Notes under the pieces: generated by a model
Told to the model about the DNA's origin: nothing
The model's database searches: none
The model's input: only the letters and a program-made list of their open reading frames with translations
DNA from: a bacterium
GTDB taxonomy: Bacteria; Cyanobacteriota; Vampirovibrionia; Obscuribacterales; Obscuribacteraceae
Reading direction: 5' to 3'
NCBI GenBank assembly: GCA_018062085.1
Contig: JAGOSY010000020.1
Location: 1-64,000, forward strand
DNA length: 64,000 bases
Part shown: positions 11,301-17,231 of the stretch, piece after piece
Layout of the letters: each line of letters starts with the position of its first letter
How positions within the stretch are numbered: position 1 is the stretch's first letter
Translations under genes and position numbers: made by a program

Positions 11301-11743
11301 TTTTGTACTCTGGTACTGCAAACCCAGAGATCGGTGGGAATCAGGGAGATTGGAGTAATTTTCTGGAGATAGGCAATGCAATCAATCTCGCCTACGACCG
11401 CCTAAAGACGATGATGGGACAGACTAAGAATGGAGAGCAATTAAGCAGTCGTATCCCATATCTGGTTCTGGATCAAAACAGTAATTCATGGGTGCATGCG
11501 CTTTTGCTCATGGCAGGTCACGGCCTCGATGCTAAGGCAGGAAATCTAGCGGGCTTCCTGCCGGGGTGGGAAAATACTGATTTCATAAACAATCCTAAGT
11601 CTCCTAACTTTGACCTGCTCGATCCCAGAGGCCTACTGATTTTGGCCGCTAACAATGCTAACGAACTTAAGTGGGAAGAAGAGCACAGCTCCGACCGCAG
11701 TTTACCTAGCACTAGTTTTGGCGGAGGTAGTGGCACTAAGTAA
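5345..11743 (+). CDS. RHS/YD-repeat protein with transglutaminase-like domain and variable C-terminal tip
   Basis: 2132 residues. The N-terminus has no signal peptide and a Cys cluster (DCGCGCGGC, residues ~16-24). A transglutaminase-like segment spans ~155-290, with GNSFDQADLMIQLLRQAGY where the catalytic Cys would normally lie and FSHCWVL for the His region, so it is probably non-catalytic. A DUF6531-type RHS start lies near 795-860 (EPIDLLSGAY, FARTYSS, GPLGRGWRHNY). Many YD repeats run ~980-1790, then the RHS core signature (HQGSVVATTNSSG, GYTGQRYDPETELYYYKMR, GRFLQPDPIG, DPYGL). The ~247 residues after DPYGL are the variable tip. This matches polymorphic toxin/RHS effectors, whose barrel encapsulates the tip. 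The tip contains DQNSNSWVHALLLMAG, a motif I recall from other RHS tips, but its activity is unknown. Confidence 0.9.
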   Translation: MSNHSNDKHDTASKEDCGCGCGGCADSNNGKDESGKPVVKLVKEFTPETNAVLIAAAAAASAPDGFDGTIDTGESDVLAPTRPVPPTEAKPGRWVPLPQQPSVDVDTARRDIESRKQPTNIYKPGAANPAPAHALPGVKSLATGFAGNTVAGPASIVELSRALKSNVDLIYEWVFNNVESLSSYGIQKGGLGAIIDGLGNSFDQADLMIQLLRQAGYTANYQFGTLRMTGAQAGAWLGTDTANVYAANNLLANSGVPTSVVNISGVDGVEFSHCWVLCNIGGTNYVFDPVQKTYTTKSAINLATAMGYNASTFLTNAKSGATVTADYVQNMNRANIRADLDTMTDNLVNWIKTNDHAAGMDDILGGRNIVQYDAATPLRQTAHPYLKSGSSVTTWTSVPQAYKATMHTVYDTIDITFNTEDLAGKRLTLTFNGSLEGELRLDGTLIGTSTAQGVGTWNSVLFDIVHPYAVTWADQYVWQQVWADKPYLLCNSWGNLSSSSTGIHGVKLGELTAAFASPTSEPVVGETMAQMWKTMDTMVSRMADITNRMSNCTSVMHHSCGLIGWFDTTFTDIGAVMWGTSALDNNYNQQQANDTALAMHGVALEAQIMREFQTSLGVSTTPIIDIANSAGQKIYDAKTANWLGTVEPALVNYSAGDKSNIENWYINNGDRVGLPENGSISLNSWTGLAYYVIPTWGTFGIIGGGLKGGSASWSNLKTEIAPAVLYQNYDKTYNGNITPVCSPPPAYNPSGSSQYAPALCKGDYSSPAGQLILPIGDLPGARSGKGGGGSVVPGTVTSSEPIDLLSGAYLLDATDISVGSAGFPYGLSFARTYSSAQKNQFGPLGRGWRHNYQITAGRDTIGLAGMGNQTTIGAAATIVEAFVSYDLQTDLTKPFDKYITNALTNQWFVDNLSDNVVTINSGFSSQLFVKLPDGTYANPALDAGTVTLAAGLYTYTSLTGSQLNFNSNGHIATMVEPAGVTVTFGYDSGAKLISVTNGLGRTLTINYGTDNMISTVTDGTGRSVVYTVDTNGDLTTVTDPNTKDWTYEYDIPGRMIKLFKPANPTVAIVTNTYDTLGRVKEQADYQSNVWQYFFAGSRTEEVNPNAKSGILYINSLGKVAKAISLVGKISTSVFDGRGRTVKSTAPEGNSVEFVYDSKNRVTQTTAKAKPASGLADIVTSATYDATWNKVKTTTDNMGRVTTMNYDVANGNLLSVVSPSVTGLGSSTVTMTYNARGQVLTVTGPDGIVTKNTFDAATEKLLSSVGDFGVGRLNLTANFGHDSVGNVTSVQDPRGFTSTSIFDVLRRVTQATTTAPFSFVTKFTFDDNGNTTKVERQTNDPTDPWQTSQASYTADNKVLTTTSPQGSVTSIAYDNLQRRWKVTDALGRVVTNNFDDANRVVSVLDPSSITAVTYTYTNNGKVATIKDARNFVTTCTFDGHDRPLRTTYQDATYEEISSYDGNSNPLTLRTRSGATITLTYDELNRVKTKAPIGQPTVTTGYDIAGRITTVSTPVVAGDPSSGTFTNFYDTAGRGFREQYPDGNSVVHVLDANSNITRTTYPDGYFVDRVYDELNRMTDIKLNGAGSSAVQFQYDALSRRTKLVYENGCTTNYTFEVDNDLSSVLQNFVGSNVQFNYSFDSANQMVMHRISDPANFRWTPPAPATTTYGTANNINQYPTVGGTGYTYSTNGCLTNDGTLKYEFNTERLMTRVRNAATDAIIADYLYDPALRQRQKNVGGVTTNYYYSGFQRLAEYDGSAGTPGILLNRYVYGTGMDEVLIQITAGGTKTYYHQNHQGSVVATTNSSGAVLNRYTYGPFGESVALIGTTHGYTGQRYDPETELYYYKMRQYSSKLGRFLQPDPIGMAGGMNLYAYVGNSPLGAVDPYGLKQLTISLGYSVDYALGLNKRHASLLVYSGSGLDFGLSVYVGGHGTPKATTENALAIIGTIATGLTPLVGVSNVYSNVSSAGVTMEAYNHYKQETAGGQLILYSGTANPEIGGNQGDWSNFLEIGNAINLAYDRLKTMMGQTKNGEQLSSRIPYLVLDQNSNSWVHALLLMAGHGLDAKAGNLAGFLPGWENTDFINNPKSPNFDLLDPRGLLILAANNANELKWEEEHSSDRSLPSTSFGGGSGTK

Positions 11744-11804
11744 AGGAAAATAGATGGTCCTAGTGCAAGGTTAGGCTATACAATAAATAAGTGATAGGTT
11801 GTCC

Positions 11805-11838
11805 AATGTGGCCCTGTTTACAACAGGGCCACATTTTT
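11805..11838 (+). terminator. Rho-independent terminator of the RHS operon
   Basis: Perfect 14-bp stem (11805-11818 with 11822-11835, core GTGGCCCTG/CAGGGCCAC), three-base loop, then TTT. It ends the tail-spike/RHS transcription unit and separates it from the WG-repeat gene. Confidence 0.85.
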
Positions 11839-11917
11839 GGCGGTCAGCAAAGTGATTTCGTGTAACAAAGATTGGCTGTCAACTTGTTTTGTTGCTAGGT
11901 AAGACTAGGATTATAAT

Positions 11918-13174
11918 ATGAACTTTTCTACGTTTCGTAAGTTGATTCTAGGCATCTTGATAATGATCGTCATGACAGCTTCGATTTGTCTGGGCGGTTA
12001 TTGGTGCGTTTTTTTTACATCTGAGTTCCCGGCACTTCGACAATTTTCTGATCCCTATGGATTTATCGATAAAACTGGTTGCGTAGTACTAGACTTGCGG
12101 AATCATCGACGCAATTATGCGAGCGGTTCACCGAAGGAGTTTTTAATTGAGAAAAAGTTTTCAGATCAAAGGTGTGTAATATACGGTGATAGCAATTCAG
12201 CCAGTGACTGCACTCCATCTGCTAACTATGTTGACAAGGCTGGCAACTTTCTTAGAACCGACAGTTGCTATATTTTCGCCTCTGATTTTTCTGACGGGCG
12301 AGCTGCCGTTGTTGATACTTCTTACAATGCAGATCGGCTCCCGCGTGTTGGGATTTCGCAATTGCCGGGTGGCCCTGCCCCCAGTTATCGGTGGACTTTT
12401 ATAGATGTTCATGGCAAGACTACCGCTGGCCCTTTTTGTAAAGTCAAGGCTTATGCGCAGGGCCTTGCGGGCGTAAAGGTTGATGGTGAGCCATTCTGGA
12501 AGTTTATTGACAAAGTGGGTAGATGTGTCATTTCTGGGAAATTTGAGCAAGTGACATCATTCTCTGAAGACCGGGCTGGAGTGCTAGTTAACGGCAAATG
12601 GGGTCTGATAGATCGAACTGGAAAACAGGTGCTACCGCCAAGTTACTCTTCGCAAATACACCCTTTTCATGAAGGCCTGGCCGCTGTTGAAGTGCCAGAA
12701 GCTTCTCGAGTTAGCTATTTAAATCGAGCTGGTATTGTTCAATTTTCGTTGGAAAGACATTCTGAAACTGGTTCCCTCAAAAACGTCGATGTTTCTGAGG
12801 GCCTTGTTGTCTGTGAAAAAGATGGCAAATTTGGCTTTGCTGATCTGTCTGGCAAACCAATTATTTCGCCAACTTTCGATTACTGCTGGCCTTTTTCTGA
12901 AGGAAGAGCGCTCGTTTGTCAGAAATTTGCTGGCAAAAATCGTTTCGGATATGTTGATCGATTGGGACGCTTAGTTATTCCGTGCCAGTATATTGAAGCA
13001 TTTCCGTTCTCTGAGGGCTTTGCTGTAGTAACCACGGATGCTCATTCCAGATATTACAAATATATTGATCTGCCGGGAGGGGAGTGTTTCGGAGGTAAGA
13101 CCTTCCCTTACGCGCAGTCTTTTCATGAGGGTCTTGCTTTCGTCGGAAGTGAATATCTTCGGTTTCTTGAGTAG
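11918..13174 (+). CDS. Membrane-anchored WG-repeat protein
   Basis: 418 residues. An N-terminal hydrophobic segment (~10-32) should act as an uncleaved signal anchor, placing the rest outside the cytoplasm. The body is built of WG-type repeats: YGFIDKTG (~46), KWGLIDRTGKQVLPP (~228), KFGFADLSGKPIISP (~308), RFGYVDRLGRLVIPCQY (~343) and KYIDLPGG near the end, spaced with FSEGRA/FSEGFAVV segments. WG repeats are a binding scaffold without known enzymatic activity. It directly follows the RHS gene but is separated by a strong terminator, so it may be transcribed alone. It could be an immunity or partner protein for the RHS tip, but most RHS immunity proteins are small, so this is only a possibility. 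Confidence 0.85.
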   Translation: MNFSTFRKLILGILIMIVMTASICLGGYWCVFFTSEFPALRQFSDPYGFIDKTGCVVLDLRNHRRNYASGSPKEFLIEKKFSDQRCVIYGDSNSASDCTPSANYVDKAGNFLRTDSCYIFASDFSDGRAAVVDTSYNADRLPRVGISQLPGGPAPSYRWTFIDVHGKTTAGPFCKVKAYAQGLAGVKVDGEPFWKFIDKVGRCVISGKFEQVTSFSEDRAGVLVNGKWGLIDRTGKQVLPPSYSSQIHPFHEGLAAVEVPEASRVSYLNRAGIVQFSLERHSETGSLKNVDVSEGLVVCEKDGKFGFADLSGKPIISPTFDYCWPFSEGRALVCQKFAGKNRFGYVDRLGRLVIPCQYIEAFPFSEGFAVVTTDAHSRYYKYIDLPGGECFGGKTFPYAQSFHEGLAFVGSEYLRFLE

Positions 13175-13211
13175 AGACAATACCACCAGGTCCAGGAAGA
13201 GAGTCTTCTTA

Positions 13212-13253
13212 CAGTCGCTCCTTTCTTCATTGAGGGGAGCGACTGATTTTTTT
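13212..13253 (+). terminator. Terminator after the WG-repeat gene
   Basis: CAGTCGCTCC (13212-13221) pairs perfectly with GGAGCGACTG (13236-13245) and is followed by A and seven T. Confidence 0.85.
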
Positions 13254-13280
13254 GTGCCACTCTCACCGGTGGCACTTTTT
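13254..13280 (+). terminator. Second tandem terminator
   Basis: GTGCCAC (13254-13260) pairs with GTGGCAC (13269-13275), followed by five T. It lies directly behind the first terminator. Confidence 0.7.
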
Positions 13281-13601
13281 CTTTGCTCTTTGAAAAATCT
13301 CTACTATAGCGTGTTTTAGGTTCGTGTTGGAGTTAGCTGAAAATGAACGCCTTAGGCTATCTTGCCCCCAGTTTCTGACCAACACTCTGGTTTTTAGCGC
13401 CTTGGAGCGAGGGGTGCCAGCAAGCGATTTCCGCTATCTTCCCTTGTGCTGGCAGAAAGCTGCTGATAAATTGCAGCGGTTTTTTGCCAGCTCTTAAAAA
13501 TTTGTCAAATTGGGTACGATGAAATCGTACCGCCAAGGTAAGCCAAATAAGACAATCAGCATAGGGCAACGCAGCTGGGAGTGGCAAGTAGGCTCTGTCG
13601 T
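13281..13601. other. Intergenic region between WG-repeat gene and recombinase
   Basis: About 320 bases with no gene I can support. A minus-strand frame at 13357-13587 has no ribosome binding site and no recognisable family. This could be decayed DNA at the edge of the recombinase-bearing element. Confidence 0.4.
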
Positions 13602-14216
13602 TTAGCGCTTCTTGAGAAGCTTCCTCCCGTCAGGCCGTAACGCCCCAGCCGGGCTGACATAGCGGTAAAGAGTCTGGCGGCTTATTCCCAGCTCCTGGCA
13701 TAGATCATTGACTACTGTATCTGGTTTGCCCATTGCCGCCTTGGCCATATGCACTTTTGCTGGCGTCATCGTGTGGCGGCGGCCACCGACTCGTCCACGT
13801 GCTCTGGCGGCGGCTAGCCCGGCCAGTGTTCGCTCCGAGATAAGCGCCTGTTCATATTCTGCGAGGGCACAGAAGATTCCGAAAATCAGTTTGCCGGAGG
13901 CTGTAGTGGTGTCGATACTGGCGCCCTGGCCAGTAAGCACCTTGAGCTTGACTCTGCGTTTTGACAGGTCTTGAATGAGATTGACCAAGTGAGTTAGGTT
14001 GCGGCCAAGGCGATCAAGCTTCCAGACAATTAGCGTATCGCCTTCGCGCAGCGCTTTAAGGCAGGCGTCGAGACCAGGGCGGTCGTCTTTTTTGCCTGAG
14101 GCTTGGTCCTCATACATTCGCTTCTTCGTTACTCCAGCGGCCGCGAGAGCGTCCTTCTGTAAGTCGACGGTTTGGGATCCGTCTGCTTTTGATACCCTCA
14201 TATAGCCTATTAGCAA
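13602..14216 (-). CDS. Serine recombinase (resolvase/invertase family)
   Basis: 204 residues. The catalytic domain starts YMRVS with nucleophile Ser9 and Arg7. It has DDRPGL (Arg46), then VWKLDRLGRNL (Arg69, Arg72), the full active-site set of small serine recombinases. FGIFCALAEYEQALISERT is the typical dimer-interface/E-helix region, and a C-terminal helix-turn-helix (~165-190, LCQELGISRQTLYRYV) would bind the crossover sites. The length is normal for Tn3-type resolvases and DNA invertases. No transposase accompanies it. The upstream 120 bp carries a repeated motif that fits a res site, so it may resolve or invert DNA in this accessory region. Confidence 0.93.
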   Translation of the reverse strand: MLIGYMRVSKADGSQTVDLQKDALAAAGVTKKRMYEDQASGKKDDRPGLDACLKALREGDTLIVWKLDRLGRNLTHLVNLIQDLSKRRVKLKVLTGQGASIDTTTASGKLIFGIFCALAEYEQALISERTLAGLAAARARGRVGGRRHTMTPAKVHMAKAAMGKPDTVVNDLCQELGISRQTLYRYVSPAGALRPDGRKLLKKR

Positions 14217-14240
14217 TTTTTTTTGCCCTCTTTATTTTGT

Positions 14241-14360
14241 TGTCACTTATACGGCTGTTTGCGAGACACCAAAATTTCAAGCAAAAACAGTCGATTTCGT
14301 GTCACTTATCCAGTCACTTTTTCAATGTTCCGCAAAGCCAAGAATTTTAGTTAAGTGACA
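14241..14360. promoter_or_regulatory. Candidate res/crossover site of the serine recombinase
   Basis: Three copies of TGTCACTTA lie upstream of the recombinase start: 14241-14249, 14300-14308 and, inverted, 14352-14360. They span 120 bp, the size of a classical three-subsite resolvase res region next to its gene. Binding is inferred, not shown. Confidence 0.5.
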
Positions 14361-14414
14361 CATGGCATGTCGAATACCCTAAAATCCAAAAAAATTGAGC
14401 GAGGCAACAAACTT

Positions 14415-15434
14415 CTACATTTTGCTTTCGCTAAAAGTGATGCGTGTCACCGCGTTATAGTCGCACTGATAGCGGCCGTCTCTGTATCCCCAAGTTGCTT
14501 GCCTATCTTTATTTGATTCAGCCACCCAGACGGCGGCGTTTTGAAATGAAGTGTTATTTTGAACGAAGGTAGCGGGAATGGTGAAGCATTTTTCTCCATT
14601 CACTGGTTCAACTTCAATCCAACCAATTTTGGGAAAATAGACCTCTACCCAGTTATGCACATTGCCCCATTCATTGGGCAAGTTAGTTTTTTTGCCGTTG
14701 GCATCGGTAAGATTGAGACCAAGAACATCTCGACTTTTGAGTCCAACACTGCGACAAAGTCCATGAAAGAGTTGAGCTGTATGGCCACAGTGCCCGCGGC
14801 CGCTTTTTAGTGTTGTTGCTAAATCATCAGTTCTGTTTTGTACTGTTTCGTCGTATTCAATATTTTTATGCAGCCAACGACAAAATTCTATAACTGTGTT
14901 CGCCGGATCATGATTTTGCTTGAGCTTGACTGCTAAAGCCATTAGTTCAGGGTCTAAAGCAATTTGGCTTTGTTTATTTGGAGGTGCTTGACTAATATAT
15001 TGCTGACAATCGCTCCAACTACAGCGGAAGGCGCTGGGATTGAAAGACCTCTTAACTGATATTGCTTTGAAAGAGCTGACATAGCGAAGCTTCGTATCTG
15101 GCACTAGATTGCGGCTTTCTTCAAAATAAAAGTGCGCTGATTGCTTATCATCTTCTGCTTCAATTTTTGCAGTAGGCGCACTACGCAAGTCACTGGCTCC
15201 AAGTGGCGAGGTGGCGTTTGACCAGGGCTTGTAGGCAGCGATCGCATGCCAAACTCTTACCTTGGTGCAGCGCGGGCCTTTTGGGGGAATGGTTAGGTCA
15301 GTCTGGGTACGAACTGTATAAATTTTGGCATCACTTGTGGCCACTGCGCCATAGAGTCGTTCGCTGACTGAGCCAGCCTGCTGAGGGATGATAATCGTCA
15401 AGGATAAAGCCAGTAGGAGGGCCAGGCAACGCAA
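14415..15434 (-). CDS. Exported transglutaminase-like protein
   Basis: 339 residues with an N-terminal signal sequence (MRCLALLLALSLTIIIP). The second half is a transglutaminase-like cysteine-protease fold (PF01841 type). GRGHCGHTAQLFHGLCRSVG holds the probable catalytic Cys at ~216; VHNWVEVYFPKIGW gives the His at ~262. The usual acidic third residue is in EVEPVN, Glu in place of the common Asp. The N-terminal ~150 residues resemble the beta-domain that often precedes this fold. Likely acts outside the cytoplasm as a peptidase, amidase or crosslinker of cell-surface material. It lies 81 bases downstream of the GT-C gene, probably in the same minus-strand transcript. Confidence 0.82.
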   Translation of the reverse strand: MRCLALLLALSLTIIIPQQAGSVSERLYGAVATSDAKIYTVRTQTDLTIPPKGPRCTKVRVWHAIAAYKPWSNATSPLGASDLRSAPTAKIEAEDDKQSAHFYFEESRNLVPDTKLRYVSSFKAISVKRSFNPSAFRCSWSDCQQYISQAPPNKQSQIALDPELMALAVKLKQNHDPANTVIEFCRWLHKNIEYDETVQNRTDDLATTLKSGRGHCGHTAQLFHGLCRSVGLKSRDVLGLNLTDANGKKTNLPNEWGNVHNWVEVYFPKIGWIEVEPVNGEKCFTIPATFVQNNTSFQNAAVWVAESNKDRQATWGYRDGRYQCDYNAVTRITFSESKM

Positions 15435-15515
15435 TATAGTAGCTCCACGAGGATGGTCAGCAACGCTGCCATGGATGTCTAAGCTTACTATGCAAATGTC
15501 TCAAATTGCCAGTGG

Positions 15516-17231
15516 CTATTCTTTAAAAGGCGGTGGACAGTCGGGAAGATCTTTGCGAACGTAAATGCGATGGTCTTCCACTGTGCCAGCAAATTGATAG
15601 TCGTTGAGCACGGCTGTGTTTAAAAAATCACCATCTTTGAGTATGTCATATATGCGTGTCGATTGAATAAAAATCAGCTTTGGTTTGTGATTGGCAATGT
15701 CTTCTTTGTATTCGTCCAAGATTCTAGCCTTAAAGTTATTCATTTTGGCTTTTGTGGCGAATGAAGTGGAGACATCTCTAGCGTAAATTGTAGTGGGAAG
15801 CAGCATGGCATGCAGATAACGAGAGGCCGGTTGACGTTTGGTTTGCAGTAGTAAGGGATAACCTGGTGCAATGCTGCGTGTCATAAAGAGCACTGGCTCT
15901 CCAGCTTCGGTATATTTTAGAATCTCAAGGGCGAGCGCGCTCAAGTCTCTTTTGGGAACGTCTCCTATGTAGCCGATACCCATCATTGCTAGTTTAGGGG
16001 CTTCGGCCGCTTCTTTTCTTTGAATGGTTATTTCGCTCAGGCTGATTTGAAGTTGCCATATACAAAGAGTGCTGACACAAATTGCATCAAAGACTTTCTG
16101 ATATTTAAAGATAAATTGGCGCAATATAAAAACTATGATTGCGGCTTCGACGCCAGCTAGCATATAAGCGCCAGCGAGAAAAGGGAGGGCGTGATTGAGC
16201 CAAGGTTGTCCTTGCAGTAGATAAGATGCTAACCCTAAGAGGCTGAAGGCTATGAGGGGCATAATCAAAGTGGAAAAGCGGCTGAGAATGACGCCAAGGC
16301 TACAGGTGTAAATTAGCAGCAGTAGGTAGTTTTTCCAGTAGGGGCCCCAGCCCATCAGCTGGAACATGATAGAGGTGCTGTACTCACCATAGCCTAGGGT
16401 AAAGACTGGCACCATCATGCCAAAATAGCCATCTTTCATATTTTGGGGCATAGCCCAAATACAGCCAGCGTAGACGAGGCCGAATAACATACAGACAATT
16501 GCTTCTGGAGCCAAGAGGCAGCGCCAGCGCTGGTTTTCTCTAAGCCAGAGGGCTTCAAGCACGATTGCCGCAATGAGATAGCTTGGTTTTAGGAAGAGGC
16601 CAATTGAGGCTAACAGTGCCGCAATGATCGCCGCGGCTGGAGGCAGCGAGGTGTTTTTCCAGCGCAGCCAGCGCACTGTGAAGAACGGCAGAAAAAGTAG
16701 CAAATAAATATGCTCTCGCTGCCCGAATTCGTCTTGGCTCGACAGAAATAGTGTCAGGCATGAAAATGACAATAGCAGGGGCATGAAGACAAATGATTCT
16801 TGGTTTTTAGGCTCTCGCCACAAAAGCCAGAGGCTAAAGACGACGCTGTAGAACCAGAGAGCGATTGTTGTATACCAGAATGCTTGTGGTGATGTCACAC
16901 CAAAATATTTAGATACTAGATTTGGTGCTATATGAGCATAAAACGCTAGTGGTGGATTGACGTCAAAAAAATCTACATAGGGCTTTTTGCCCTGTAGTAT
17001 CAGATCGCCAATGGCGACAAACATAGATTGGTCTGGGGCAATAGTGAGTGGGTGAATGGCTGGAATAGTGAGTAGACGCCACATGATTAGAGACAAGAGA
17101 AAACCGCCGCCAATGAGCATAATTCTTTGTGTCCACTTATCCATCGGCATAGACAAAGGCAAACTATCAAATCTAGATGGTTTTAGTGCTCTTAAGAGAG
17201 CCGCTATTTTGCTTTGATCTGAGTTTGTCAT
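15516..17231 (-). CDS. GT-C-type integral membrane glycosyltransferase-like protein (copy A2)
   Basis: 571 residues with about ten to twelve transmembrane segments. After TM1 comes a short exported loop with APDQSMFVAIGDLILQGKKPY then VDFFDVNPPLAFY. This is the layout of ArnT/PMT-type GT-C enzymes (acidic residue, G-xxPY-D, PPL). The C-terminal ~170 residues are soluble and probably periplasmic. Such enzymes transfer sugars from polyprenyl-phosphate donors to lipids or proteins; donor and acceptor here are unknown. Its start overlaps the upstream gene by 4 bases (ATGA), so the pair is translationally coupled. The paralogue at 42193 is in the same order behind a similar partner. Confidence 0.75.
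   Translation of the reverse strand: MTNSDQSKIAALLRALKPSRFDSLPLSMPMDKWTQRIMLIGGGFLLSLIMWRLLTIPAIHPLTIAPDQSMFVAIGDLILQGKKPYVDFFDVNPPLAFYAHIAPNLVSKYFGVTSPQAFWYTTIALWFYSVVFSLWLLWREPKNQESFVFMPLLLSFSCLTLFLSSQDEFGQREHIYLLLFLPFFTVRWLRWKNTSLPPAAAIIAALLASIGLFLKPSYLIAAIVLEALWLRENQRWRCLLAPEAIVCMLFGLVYAGCIWAMPQNMKDGYFGMMVPVFTLGYGEYSTSIMFQLMGWGPYWKNYLLLLIYTCSLGVILSRFSTLIMPLIAFSLLGLASYLLQGQPWLNHALPFLAGAYMLAGVEAAIIVFILRQFIFKYQKVFDAICVSTLCIWQLQISLSEITIQRKEAAEAPKLAMMGIGYIGDVPKRDLSALALEILKYTEAGEPVLFMTRSIAPGYPLLLQTKRQPASRYLHAMLLPTTIYARDVSTSFATKAKMNNFKARILDEYKEDIANHKPKLIFIQSTRIYDILKDGDFLNTAVLNDYQFAGTVEDHRIYVRKDLPDCPPPFKE

Noticed and set aside
13357..13587. 76-codon minus-strand frame downstream of the recombinase
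   Set aside because: No ribosome binding site and no family; too weak to call a gene or a transposase remnant.
1..14216. Intact prophage
   Set aside because: There are no capsid, terminase, portal or integrase genes, only a tail-spike-like gene, an RHS gene and a serine recombinase.
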